DNA of 64,000 bases from a virus, in the IMG/VR virus record IMGVR_UViG_3300025009_000098, positions 1 through 64,000 of that record; one strand, 5' to 3'. Numbering within the stretch: the stretch's first letter is position 1; every line of letters starts with the position of its first letter. This document shows, in pieces, positions 50,698 through 58,983 of this stretch. A program made the translations under genes and the position numbers. The notes under the pieces were generated by a model, which saw only the letters and a program-made list of their open reading frames with translations, was not told the DNA's origin and did no database searches.

Positions 50698-51033
50698 TCA
50701 TCCCTCCTTCTTTATAAGTTCCTCGGCTTCGGCGAGGGCTGCTAAAATATCGTTGCCTTCGTCGTCCGGTATAGACTGCATCACTACTTGAGATATCTTG
50801 CAGTGAACGGCATTGAGTTTTTTCACAGCCTCTACCAACCTCTGATGTGAGGCGGCGAGTTTCTCAATACCATACAGGTGAGTGACTGTTACCAGACCGT
50901 CTTCTTTCTTATCCACTCGCAGGACCTGCCCAACCATAGATGGGAAGCCACAGCCGAGTTCTTCAAAAAGACAAGCCGCGTAACGGGTGCCCTCAATAGT
51001 TACTGTGTTGTCATCGTGCTGTTCTATTCTCAT
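50698..51033 (-). CDS. Hypothetical phage protein
   Basis: 111 residues: beta-rich first half (VTIEGTRYAACLFEELGCGF, GQVLRVDKKEDGLVTVTHL) and helical second half (QRLVEAVKKLNAV, ILAALAEAEELIKKEG). ATGA overlap with the upstream gene. The IxGxxYxxxLF-x-ELG start recurs in phage accessory proteins. Confidence 0.6.
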   Translation of the reverse strand: MRIEQHDDNTVTIEGTRYAACLFEELGCGFPSMVGQVLRVDKKEDGLVTVTHLYGIEKLAASHQRLVEAVKKLNAVHCKISQVVMQSIPDDEGNDILAALAEAEELIKKEG

Positions 51034-51275
51034 TCTACCTCCTTCGGTCCCTCGACCTCTTCCGGCGTCGGCTCTCCGCTCATCTCTTTGGTGACATCGA
51101 TCACCATGAAGGTCTTGCCGCCACCCTCGACGGTGCAGACGCCGGCTGCTACGGTGTCGAACTGGAGGCGGGTGGTTGCTTCTTTTACAACTTGCTGTAG
51201 GCCAATCATATAGCCTATTGTCAGCAAGGCTACTACCAGCAGTACTGCTACGAAATGACTCGTTGTATCATTCAC
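51030..51275 (-). CDS. Single-pass membrane protein
   Basis: 81 residues from GTG 51275 (GAGGAG upstream). Hydrophobic helix FVAVLLVVALLTIGYMIGL (about 8-26), then a charged, beta-containing tail (VCTVEGGGKTFMVIDVTKEM) and acidic C-terminus. Topology unknown. A longer start at TTG 51290 is less likely. Confidence 0.55.
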   Translation of the reverse strand: MNDTTSHFVAVLLVVALLTIGYMIGLQQVVKEATTRLQFDTVAAGVCTVEGGGKTFMVIDVTKEMSGEPTPEEVEGPKEVE

Positions 51276-51353
51276 TTGACATCTCCTCAATTGTTTGCTA
51301 CCATTTTCTTACATGGTCTCGGATCCGGGGGTTGTCCTCGGGCTCCTCAGAAA

Positions 51354-51410
51354 CCCCTCTTCGATCAAGCTGGTGCAGGCTCAGGTTGGGGAGGGGTTTT
51401 TATTTGTTCC
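51354..51410. other. Inverted repeat beyond gene 51400-52398
   Basis: AAACCCCTC (starting at 51353) and GAGGGGTTT form a 9-bp stem with about 32 nt in the loop; T-rich sequence follows on the plus strand. It lies in the 124-nt gap between two leftward genes, where a leftward partial terminator could act. Confidence 0.35.
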
Positions 51411-52398
51411 TCCGCTGAATTTCCCAAGCCTCTTCCACGACTGCCTTGTTGCAAGTATCGATTATCTCCTTCCGCGTAGCCTCTCTTTTCCGCGCAGTAC
51501 AGACAAGGCACTTCTGGAAGTACGGAGGCTCGTCGATGTTCCAGGTCTCCGGATGTTCGCACTTCGCTACGTACTCTGGGTCTACGTCCCAGGCGTACCA
51601 GCGGCCGATATCTGCTTTGATAACTTCTGTACGGTACGGTGGCTCTGGCTCAGGTAGGTCTACCGTGATACCGGCCGGATACGTTTTCCAGTCAATGGCG
51701 TCACCGCGTAACCGCAACTCCAACTGCGCCAGCACGTTCCAACACTTATGAGCGTCGTGCAGTAGGCCGGAGTCCTGGTCGTACTCCTCATGCCTGGACT
51801 TCAGCAGGTGCCGCCACTCGGCGTCCTTGTAGCGGGTCAGGGCATCAGGTACTGACTGCCACCCGCCTCGTGAATATTTCTTCGCCCCGTGGGTGCCGAC
51901 CTCGGCCACTGCCTGCAGGGCCAGGGAGAAATCACTGAGGGTGGCGGCCAGCAACTTGCCGCCATCGAGCTTGGCCCCAGGCTCATGCGCCTCGGCACCG
52001 GTGGGGTCGAACTCATTTGAAGGACCAGATCCTTTCTTGCTCTCACATTTCGGACACACCTGCGGCTCGTTGGGGGTCTTCAGTACGCTGTACATCCCAT
52101 GCACTGGGCACTTTGCCATGCTGTAGCCTTCCTCCGGCTCTACCCCATCGGCTTTTTCCTCCTCAATCTGGCGGTACAGGGCGGCCTGGGTCAGACAGGT
52201 GGGGCAGGTCTTCTGCTTGGAGGTGACTTCGTACTCGCCGTGGACGGGGCAGGTCAGGACAAGTTGAGCTTTTGTCTTTTCCTCTCTCGGAGGTAAATTC
52301 AACCCACAGTCTACGCACTTTACTATTCCGCGGGTTATTGTCCGCGTTCGGTGGTGGTCACAGTTTAAGGCGGTGAGGTGTTCATCATTGTACGTCAT
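51400..52398 (-). CDS. dATP/dGTP diphosphohydrolase-like protein with tandem zinc ribbons
   Basis: 332 residues from ATG 52398 (GTG 52401 possible). Residues 142-230 match the DUF5664 family (LDGGKLL, VAEVGTHGAKKYSRGGW, YKDAEWRHLLK, DQDSGLLHDAHKCWN), MazG-like enzymes annotated as dATP/dGTP diphosphohydrolases. Before it are zinc-ribbon-like modules (C13-x-H-H to C28/C31; C50 to C65/C68; C97 to C115/C118), and a further C-x-H ... CxxC follows near the C-terminus. The fusion is unusual. In phages with 2-aminoadenine DNA a related MazZ acts with PurZ; no PurZ is visible in this window. Confidence 0.75.
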   Translation of the reverse strand: MTYNDEHLTALNCDHHRTRTITRGIVKCVDCGLNLPPREEKTKAQLVLTCPVHGEYEVTSKQKTCPTCLTQAALYRQIEEEKADGVEPEEGYSMAKCPVHGMYSVLKTPNEPQVCPKCESKKGSGPSNEFDPTGAEAHEPGAKLDGGKLLAATLSDFSLALQAVAEVGTHGAKKYSRGGWQSVPDALTRYKDAEWRHLLKSRHEEYDQDSGLLHDAHKCWNVLAQLELRLRGDAIDWKTYPAGITVDLPEPEPPYRTEVIKADIGRWYAWDVDPEYVAKCEHPETWNIDEPPYFQKCLVCTARKREATRKEIIDTCNKAVVEEAWEIQRRNK

Positions 52399-52577
52399 CA
52401 CTCAATCTCCTTCTCAATAAGGGTTTGTAATTCTTTCAGCCTCTCGATCTCCCGCTCCTTGGCGCCGATCAGGTCCGCGCAGGACACTTTCGCCGGGACC
52501 CAGAGTCCCTTGCTGATAAACTCACGCAACAGGGCGCCTTGGATGCGGTGGGCGGTCATGAATTTCAGGAGGTTCAT
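52398..52577 (-). CDS. 59-aa helical hypothetical protein
   Basis: MNLLKFMTAHRIQGALLREF and 39 more residues, ending in a coiled-coil-like helix (IGAKEREIERLKELQTLIEK). GGAGG lies 7 nt before ATG 52577. ATGA overlap with the gene above; TGATG with the one below. Unknown function. Confidence 0.6.
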   Translation of the reverse strand: MNLLKFMTAHRIQGALLREFISKGLWVPAKVSCADLIGAKEREIERLKELQTLIEKEIE

Positions 52578-52726
52578 TCAGGAACCTCCAGCTCGAATAC
52601 AGCTCTCTCAAAATGGCCAAGGTTGTGTGCTTCCATGTAGTTCTCTGCCTCTTCTTCTGAATCAAACGGCCCTACAACTCCTTGCACGCCATCAAATATT
52701 CCGCCGTACATTATTACATATTTCAT
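52574..52726 (-). CDS. 50-aa acidic hypothetical protein
   Basis: MKYVIMYGGIFDGVQGVVGP and 30 more residues: strand, strand, helix (DSEEEAENYMEAH), a small ferredoxin-like layout. GGGAGG precedes ATG 52726. Its start lies just below the duplicated thyX-tail sequence. Confidence 0.6.
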   Translation of the reverse strand: MKYVIMYGGIFDGVQGVVGPFDSEEEAENYMEAHNLGHFERAVFELEVPE

Positions 52727-53136
52727 AAAAATTCCTCCCAAGGCATCATGTTCATTTCTCTCCCCTCTTTCTTCTCATCTTCCTTACCTCTAATTCTCCA
52801 TAACTCTGTAGCCTGACAACAACATCCTACCTGGCCAAACAAATCAGAAAGTCCTGATGCTTTCTTAAGAACAATTATCAATTCTGGATTTTCTTCTATG
52901 TACATATCCCATAGAGCGGAATAATAAGAGGCACAGTAATCAGCATTTACTGCCCTTCTTCCTTTAGCTGCTCTCCAGGACAATCCTGTATCACCGTTTT
53001 TGAATACTTTTGAGGCTTGATATAAATCCTCAATAGACTTCCCCCCAAGAGATTTTATTCTTGCATAAAAAGCTGAGAATCTTTTATCCCCTTTTGAAGA
53101 ACATTCAAGGTATGGTGCTTTTCCTATTTTTATCAT
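52723..53136 (-). CDS. Conserved protein with SSKGDKRFSA motif, cassette-like
   Basis: 137 residues. YLECSSKGDKRFSAFYARI, the DTGLSWRAAKGRRAVN region and GQVGCCCQATELWRIR match a conserved phage and bacterial protein of unknown function. AT-rich compared with neighbours. The final residues (MNMMPWEEFL) are identical to those of ThyX and encoded by a near-identical DNA stretch; see the repeat entries. The start has GGAGGAG, itself part of the repeated segment. Confidence 0.7.
   Translation of the reverse strand: MIKIGKAPYLECSSKGDKRFSAFYARIKSLGGKSIEDLYQASKVFKNGDTGLSWRAAKGRRAVNADYCASYYSALWDMYIEENPELIIVLKKASGLSDLFGQVGCCCQATELWRIRGKEDEKKEGREMNMMPWEEFL
52724..52757. repeat. Direct repeat copy 1 (thyX-tail duplicate)
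   Basis: About 34 nt nearly identical to 53134-53167, with a few differences near the ends. It encodes the same C-terminal residues and the same start-plus-ribosome-binding context as at the end of thyX. Confidence 0.8.
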
Positions 53137-54002
53137 AAGAACTCCTCCCAAGGCATCATGTTCATTACTCGCTGCATATCAGGATGAGCCGCCGGGACAG
53201 TCCTGAGCGTACGAATGTGATTCCATTCAGCAGCATCAGCTGTGACTACGATCTCAGTTTTCAGGGCGTTGGGCAGGACGGCCCGGGCTTGTTGGGGAGA
53301 AAGTTCTCCAATACTCAACATGAACTTATATTGAGCTTCCGATATCGAACAACTATCACGGAAAGTAAGTTTTCCAGATCCATCCCAATCTTCAAATTCA
53401 GTCGGCTCAATAAACTCCATATCCTTGCCAGCATAATTCACATACCTAGTTGACTCCTGTGCAAATGAGCATGGACGATGCCGCACCAACTCATGGCTGA
53501 CGCCGCGATCACAAATGAATTTAGCTGAATAACGATGAAGGGCTGGTGGAATCTCGTTGTAGGAACAAACTTCCCACTGACCGCAGCTACCTTCAGATAA
53601 ATTAAGCCCAAATAATTCACTATATAATTCGTGAAATGGAGCAAATACTGGTTTGGGAGAATTAAGCATAACGCGTTGATACCAAGCAGTTAAACTTCCG
53701 CCAACATAGCTGTATATACCTCTATGAAAAAAAGTAAGATATTTTCCAATTATATTTTTAATCTTATCTTCAAATTGAATGTTATATGGCCGCTCAAGTC
53801 TAACCACAAAATTAGAATGCTCTACCATAGCCAAATGCCCGGCAGCGATCAGTTTCCTGACGAACTTCTCGGCGCTGTCCGGGGTGATCTTGTCCTCTGA
53901 CTTATAGCAGGTCCTGCCGGCGACCTCGATGAACCGCAAGGCTCCCTCGTAGTCCGTCGGCACCGCTCCGTAAAACTCAACACTTGGACTGATGATTTTC
54001 AT
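53133..54002 (-). CDS. thyX: Flavin-dependent thymidylate synthase ThyX
   Basis: 289 residues. The ThyX motif RHR-x2-S-x4-S-x-R is present at 174-187 (RHRPCSFAQESTRY). It makes dTMP from dUMP using FADH2 and methylene-tetrahydrofolate. The middle of the gene (about 53300-53830) is visibly more AT-rich than both ends, suggesting mosaic recombination. AAGGAG precedes ATG 54002. Confidence 0.95.
   Translation of the reverse strand: MKIISPSVEFYGAVPTDYEGALRFIEVAGRTCYKSEDKITPDSAEKFVRKLIAAGHLAMVEHSNFVVRLERPYNIQFEDKIKNIIGKYLTFFHRGIYSYVGGSLTAWYQRVMLNSPKPVFAPFHELYSELFGLNLSEGSCGQWEVCSYNEIPPALHRYSAKFICDRGVSHELVRHRPCSFAQESTRYVNYAGKDMEFIEPTEFEDWDGSGKLTFRDSCSISEAQYKFMLSIGELSPQQARAVLPNALKTEIVVTADAAEWNHIRTLRTVPAAHPDMQRVMNMMPWEEFL
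53134..53167. repeat. Direct repeat copy 2 (3' end of thyX)
   Basis: Partner of 52724-52757. Recombination between the two copies would delete the 410-bp unit carrying the SSKGDKRFSA gene and restore a single thyX end. Confidence 0.8.
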
Positions 54003-54018
54003 AAGGTCTCCTTATATG

Positions 54019-56901
54019 TTAAAGTTTCATCGCCCCAGCCGACTTCATGTCAGCTTTCGCCAGCAGCGTCCCGACTTCCTTCAACTCCTGGATAACCCCG
54101 CCCAGGTGCGGGGATTTCATATTGATCGTCCACACCGGCTGGCGCATGGAGTCATACGTCGTGCCGCTGCCCAGTGCCTTATGAGCGTTGCCGCTCAGGA
54201 GTATCTTCTTCGCCTCGAGTTCCTTGCGCACTCCCGAGTACGACCCGAACCGCTTGGCTATCCAGGTCTTGAACGCCGCTCTGGATATGAACAGCAGGTC
54301 GTTCTCAACCTCGTAGCGGATGACCAGCGGCCCCCGCGGTGCCTCGACGATCAGGCAGGGCAGGCGGGTGCTGGTGATGCCCTTGACCAATAATCTGTTA
54401 TGAGCATGTTCGTCCAAAAACTGTCCCAGGATGCCGATCGCATCCCCGGCCAGGTCGTCCTTGTCACCGCGCATGTTCCTGATCACGCTGATCACCCACT
54501 CCATCGGGTCGACGACGTTGAACTTAATCAACCCGAGAGACTTGGCGATCGCTCCACCGACTAGAGACGCCGAAGCAACGGCCGACCAATACCTCTCATC
54601 TCCCCGGGTCTTCGCTCTTAAATCGATCTTCTCCCGCATCTTCTCAATGGCGATCTTCACCACATCGACGTTCTTGACCAGCCACTTGGCATAGATCTCG
54701 CCGGCATGGCCGTAATTCTCGTGGATTGTCCAGTAGGCTTGGGTCGCGGTCTGGCCCTTGAAACAGGTCATCTCCGGCACCGGGTACTCAAAGACCCGGT
54801 TGATCTCGGCGGAGGCGTCGTGCTTCAGTTCGCTGAGCTTATCGATCAGGGAGGCGTTGGAGCTGGTGACGGCCAGAGTGTTCCAGGAGTTGATCAGCTT
54901 GCGCTCCTCGGAGTTCTTGGTGAGTCGGGCCTTGTCTCGCCCCTGGGTGACCTTATAGACGAAGTCGCTGATCTCGATCCCGGGCATGTTGGTCACCTCG
55001 TCGACCACCAACGGCAGATTGCCGTAGACCCCGAGCCTGCTCACCAGGGCGTTCTTGGTATCGTCCCGCAGCATCATCAGGTCGTTGTGATACCCCCAGA
55101 CCGATTGGTTCCACCGCAGCATCAGGGTCTTGCCGGCTCCGGAGTCGCCGACCAGCGACACCAAGGCCCCGTCGAAGCCGGTGAAGGGCATCAGCGGGGC
55201 GCCGAAGGAGGCCAGCAGTGCGAAAGCGAACGGCTCCATGCCTGGGCGGCCGAGGATCTCAGTGGCCTCGGTCCATTTCTCCAAGGACCCTGCCTGCCGG
55301 AAACCCTCGGCCGACTTTGGCACGTTCCTGGCCAGGCTGGCCTCTTCGACCGCACCGTTTGAGTGGTAGATCTTCTTACCGTGGACGAACATCGGCGAGG
55401 CGGTGTCCAGGTCCTTCCAGCCCATCTGGCAGAGCAGTTTGGTCATCTTCTGGTGCCGCTGCAGTTTTGCCTGATACGATTCGATATAGCCGAGCATATG
55501 CTTTTTCTCCTTTGCACCTACTACCTTGATATGTGAGTCTGCAAGTATGGTCATCAGGGCCTTGGGGTCGTGGACCAGTGAGGACCTGAGCGTACACTCC
55601 AGCGCCCCCTCGTGCGGCAGATGATGCTTGATCGTCATCACCTCATAGCCCAGGCTCTCGTCGTAGGCCAGCCGTTCCAGGTACAGGTCCATGTCGTAGA
55701 ACTTCACCCAGCGGCCCTCTTCCTCAGCGAACAGGCCGTCCTTGCTGCGCCGGTAGCCGGGCGGGGTGTCGCATGTGGTTACCGGCACCTCTGCCTTCAC
55801 CGGCTCCGGCCGGCCGAGGACGATCGGCGACTTGATCTTGCCGTTGTGCGGACAGCCGATGCAGGTCTGCGGGTTCTCGCTGCCCAGCTTGGCGCAGGTC
55901 GTGGGGCCCACTCCCGCGGTGCGCCATTGCAGGATCTTGTCGTCGGTCTGAGTGGTTGAGTAGCCCGAGTGTCCCTGCGACCACTCGTGAATAATCTCCT
56001 CGCCGTTGATGCAGTGCACCAGGATGCCGATGCAGGAGTACCAGAGCGGCTCGGGGATGTTGCCCCCTGTCGAGCGCATCAGGCCGACTTGGGCGCACTT
56101 GGCGGCGATCAGGTTGGCGTCGTTGATCGACTCCTCGTAGACGAAGAACTCGGCGTTGACATCCTTGTTTGCTTTGGGCGGCAGCAGGGCGTCGTGCTTC
56201 ACCTTCTTGGCCTTGGCCGCGGCTCTGAGCTTGGCGGCGAAATCCTCAAAGGCGATGTCCTTGTTCGGGTCGTGCAGGATGGTGACCGGTTTCGGCTCGC
56301 GGCCAGGCTTTCGGTTGGTGGTGCCGGGGATCCGGAGAACCGAGGCGGTGTCCGAGGTCCTGGTCGAGTCGCCGCCGATGGCAGGAGAATACGCGGCCAC
56401 GACTTTCTTCAGTAAGTAGGCCACGGTCTGCCACTGCGGCGCAGGTATGGCCTGGTCAAGTATCCAGTGGGCATAGAGGCCGTTGCCGGAGTTGATGACG
56501 GCGGGCATCGGCAGGCCGGTCTCTGTGACGAATTGCTGCAGGGCTTTGCACCCCTCGCTCTGGTTCTTCAGAGGCCACTTCTCACCGCAGTCGATGTCCA
56601 GGAAGAAGTTCTTCAGGTACCGAGCGTTGTCCTGGCTGCGGGTCTTTCTGGCCAGGGCTTTGTACTCAGGTTTCGGCAGGCCGTAAGGTATCTGTTTGTT
56701 ATGGGCCTGGGCTTCCCGGATCTTCTCCGGGTCGTAGGTTGCCTGGGTTATGTAGGTGGTATTGCCGTTCTTATCCAGCATCTTGATCTGGAGAACGGCG
56801 GAGTCGAGGTCTTCAAAAAAGAAATGCCGGAAGCCTCCGCTGGGGAGCAGCTGCGCGACGCAATACATCCCTTCTTCCGGAAGGAGCCGGTGCAAGAACA
56901 T
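54019..56901 (-). CDS. Primase-helicase (AEP-like primase fused to DUF927-type helicase)
   Basis: 960 residues. N-terminal half: archaeo-eukaryotic-primase-like features with FFLDIDCGEK (DxD about 98-103), PAVINSGNGLYAHWILD and RTSDTASVLRIPGTTN. C-terminal half: helicase ATPase with Walker A GDSGAGKT (about 584-591), LPLVVDEVTN as Walker B and TSSNAS as sensor, matching DUF927 helicases. A CIGCPHNG zinc-binding segment lies between. It should prime and unwind at the fork. GGAGG precedes ATG 56901. Confidence 0.85.
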   Translation of the reverse strand: MFLHRLLPEEGMYCVAQLLPSGGFRHFFFEDLDSAVLQIKMLDKNGNTTYITQATYDPEKIREAQAHNKQIPYGLPKPEYKALARKTRSQDNARYLKNFFLDIDCGEKWPLKNQSEGCKALQQFVTETGLPMPAVINSGNGLYAHWILDQAIPAPQWQTVAYLLKKVVAAYSPAIGGDSTRTSDTASVLRIPGTTNRKPGREPKPVTILHDPNKDIAFEDFAAKLRAAAKAKKVKHDALLPPKANKDVNAEFFVYEESINDANLIAAKCAQVGLMRSTGGNIPEPLWYSCIGILVHCINGEEIIHEWSQGHSGYSTTQTDDKILQWRTAGVGPTTCAKLGSENPQTCIGCPHNGKIKSPIVLGRPEPVKAEVPVTTCDTPPGYRRSKDGLFAEEEGRWVKFYDMDLYLERLAYDESLGYEVMTIKHHLPHEGALECTLRSSLVHDPKALMTILADSHIKVVGAKEKKHMLGYIESYQAKLQRHQKMTKLLCQMGWKDLDTASPMFVHGKKIYHSNGAVEEASLARNVPKSAEGFRQAGSLEKWTEATEILGRPGMEPFAFALLASFGAPLMPFTGFDGALVSLVGDSGAGKTLMLRWNQSVWGYHNDLMMLRDDTKNALVSRLGVYGNLPLVVDEVTNMPGIEISDFVYKVTQGRDKARLTKNSEERKLINSWNTLAVTSSNASLIDKLSELKHDASAEINRVFEYPVPEMTCFKGQTATQAYWTIHENYGHAGEIYAKWLVKNVDVVKIAIEKMREKIDLRAKTRGDERYWSAVASASLVGGAIAKSLGLIKFNVVDPMEWVISVIRNMRGDKDDLAGDAIGILGQFLDEHAHNRLLVKGITSTRLPCLIVEAPRGPLVIRYEVENDLLFISRAAFKTWIAKRFGSYSGVRKELEAKKILLSGNAHKALGSGTTYDSMRQPVWTINMKSPHLGGVIQELKEVGTLLAKADMKSAGAMKL

Positions 56902-56937
56902 AGGTTACCTCCACCTGTAGGTTATAGAGTTAGATAC

Positions 56938-57237
56938 CTACTTGGCGGAGCGCATTTCTGCAATAAGTTTCCGTAGCACCTTGATACGCTGTGGTGCTTT
57001 CAGGCGTTCTTTTAAGGGCAGACGCCCGGCACGGCATCCCTTCTCCAGGCGCAGGGCGGTGTTGTAGGCGATGTCGAGCCTGAGCTTGTCGGCGATCGGC
57101 TGGCCTTTCTTCCAACGGTAGAGGGTCTCCCGGGAGATGCTGGTGAGAATGGAGAAATCGGTCGGGCCGATCATAGCTTTCTCCAGAACTTCGTAAATGT
57201 ATGCTACTTTCGGATCGATCTTGATTTCTTCGGTCAT
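56938..57237 (-). CDS. Small HTH-type protein
   Basis: 99 residues. ILTSISRETLYRWKKGQPI resembles a phage HTH recognition region, followed by a basic helical end. Positioned 36 nt upstream of the primase-helicase. May bind DNA at replication or regulate the operon. Weaker match than the other two HTH genes. Confidence 0.6.
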   Translation of the reverse strand: MTEEIKIDPKVAYIYEVLEKAMIGPTDFSILTSISRETLYRWKKGQPIADKLRLDIAYNTALRLEKGCRAGRLPLKERLKAPQRIKVLRKLIAEMRSAK

Positions 57238-57269
57238 GATGTTCTCTCTTTTCTCACTGCAAGGTTAAA

Positions 57270-57305
57270 GCGACGGCACCGGTTTCTCACAGCCAGTGCC
57301 GTCGC
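57270..57305. terminator. Hairpin between SSB-like gene and HTH gene
   Basis: GCGACGGCAC (57270-57279) pairs perfectly with GTGCCGTCGC (57296-57305), with a further GG/CC in the 16-nt loop. It lies just after the SSB-like stop in leftward sense, followed by TTTAACC. Likely transcript 3' end or partial terminator. Confidence 0.6.
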
Positions 57306-57314
57306 AGTAGATTT

Positions 57315-58439
57315 TTACAGACCAAGGTCCCTGATCAACTGGTCGTCACTCGGCTCAAGACCGCCGGCATGGACCGGGGTGTTACTGACCGGAGCAGCAG
57401 AGGTCCCGCCGAGGTCGAGGTCATCCAGCAGTTCGGCATCCGGTTTGGCAGCGAGTTTTGCAGCAGCCTCGGCAGCTTCCTTCTCAGCCTTCTTGGCTGC
57501 CTTGGTGGCGGCGGACTTGGCGGCAGCTTCCGCCCGGGTCTTGGCTATGACGGCTTCTTTCTCGGCTGCGGCCTGGGCCTCTGCTTCTGCCTTGGCAGCT
57601 TCTGCCTGCATATCAGCAGGGGTGAATATTTCGTCGGCCGTAGTGGCCAGTGCGACCGGCGGTGCCGGCAGGGCAGGTGCCGACGACATGCCAGCGATAA
57701 TGTCCTCAACCTCCGGCAGGGCGGCGATCTCGGCCAGCTTGGGTAGGGTGTCCTGGGGCAGGAAACCGCCGAATTTGAAGACTACGACCGGGAAGGTCTG
57801 GGCCAAGTCGAACGCTACCAGGGTCTTGGCGGTGCCGAGCGGGATGCCGGCAGCACTCAACTGTTTGACGTACATGCCGAAGTTCTTCAGCGAAGCCGGC
57901 GGGATCTTGAACATATAGGCCTTCGGGTCGGTCTCGGCCTTGCGGCTGCCGGGGATGAAGACGGCCAGGGTCTTGGTGTCCGAGCAGGCCTTGCCCTTGG
58001 TGGCGTTGCCGTTCTGGTCGGTCCCGGAGCCGAAGGCATTGTGTGGACAGTTGGCACACAACTCGCTCTGCGGGCTCGGAGAGGTCGGGTCAGGACGCAG
58101 GCTGTCGGTAGAGAAACAGTCCGGGCTCTTGCCTTCCTCGCCGGGGTTGAAGGCGGTAGCATACCAGGTCTTCTGCAAGGGCTTTTTGGCCCTGAGAATA
58201 ACCATCGGCAGGTAGGCGTTGTCGTCAGGGCCGATCACCATCTTGCCGGCCGGGAAGGCAGTCTCGTCGCCGTTGGCATCAACCAGGGTGAACTGCTTAC
58301 CACTGAGTTTGAGCCGCGGAGGCATACCGGTACTGATGCCGGCCGCCGCGTCGTCATTGGCCTGCTTGGCCAACTCGGAATTGAGAATATATGAGGGAAT
58401 GGTAGTACGGTCTGGAATCATCAGGTCCAAATTGCTCAT
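57315..58439 (-). CDS. Putative single-stranded DNA-binding protein
   Basis: 374 residues. Globular first 210 residues with a Cys cluster (LCANCPHNAFGSG, KGKACSDTKTLAVF), then an Ala/Lys/Glu linker (about 270-335) and an acidic end (ELLDDLDLGGTS ... DDQLIRDLGL), the SSB layout of core, linker and acidic tip. The family is common in phages, where I have seen it annotated as ssDNA-binding. AAGGAG precedes ATG 58439; ATGA overlaps the HNH gene. Confidence 0.65.
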   Translation of the reverse strand: MSNLDLMIPDRTTIPSYILNSELAKQANDDAAAGISTGMPPRLKLSGKQFTLVDANGDETAFPAGKMVIGPDDNAYLPMVILRAKKPLQKTWYATAFNPGEEGKSPDCFSTDSLRPDPTSPSPQSELCANCPHNAFGSGTDQNGNATKGKACSDTKTLAVFIPGSRKAETDPKAYMFKIPPASLKNFGMYVKQLSAAGIPLGTAKTLVAFDLAQTFPVVVFKFGGFLPQDTLPKLAEIAALPEVEDIIAGMSSAPALPAPPVALATTADEIFTPADMQAEAAKAEAEAQAAAEKEAVIAKTRAEAAAKSAATKAAKKAEKEAAEAAAKLAAKPDAELLDDLDLGGTSAAPVSNTPVHAGGLEPSDDQLIRDLGL

Positions 58440-58981
58440 TTTACTACTCCTTTTTGTTGTTGTACGAATTGAGTAACGAACTTTTTAGCAGGAGAAGCTG
58501 CGTTACAACTGCCCCACCCTGCACATTGCTCCGCCGCTAGGCGTAAACACACCGCTTCTATTTTGTCATAGCATCTCCCTAAGTTTACTACCTTGCCTTT
58601 GTTACAAATCATAGCGCACCATTTTTGCCTACCACTGCTCCAATTTACTCCGCGTATACCAGATGTTTTATTCGGTCTCCTTAGAGAATTTTTAATGTTA
58701 CAGCTTTGAGATACTTCTCTGAGGTTCTCTATTCTGTTATCTTTTTTGTTCCTGTTTATGTGGTCTATTCCATGCTCCGGGAAATACCCATTATGGTACA
58801 ACCACACCAATCTATGTACATAGTAGCTTTTCCGATCAGCTGTTACTCCAAGGTACCCGAGGCCTTTAGCGCTCCCCGCAACATCTCCTGGTTTTGTATT
58901 AGAGCTTGCAGACGATCGGCGCACTAAGGTCCCATCACATCTGTACTCAAATAGTTCTCGTACCCGTTGCTGTGTAATCAC
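58436..58981 (-). CDS. HNH endonuclease with AP2-like domain
   Basis: 181 residues from GTG 58981. HRLVWLYHNGYFPEHGIDHI and NRIENLREVS are the HNH homing-endonuclease pattern; the following IRGVNWSSGRQKWCAMI segment is an AP2 DNA-binding domain. A mobile gene inserted between the SSB-like gene and the upstream replication gene. AT-richer than both. Confidence 0.85.
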   Translation of the reverse strand: MITQQRVRELFEYRCDGTLVRRSSASSNTKPGDVAGSAKGLGYLGVTADRKSYYVHRLVWLYHNGYFPEHGIDHINRNKKDNRIENLREVSQSCNIKNSLRRPNKTSGIRGVNWSSGRQKWCAMICNKGKVVNLGRCYDKIEAVCLRLAAEQCAGWGSCNAASPAKKFVTQFVQQQKGVVK

Positions 58982-58983
58982 TA

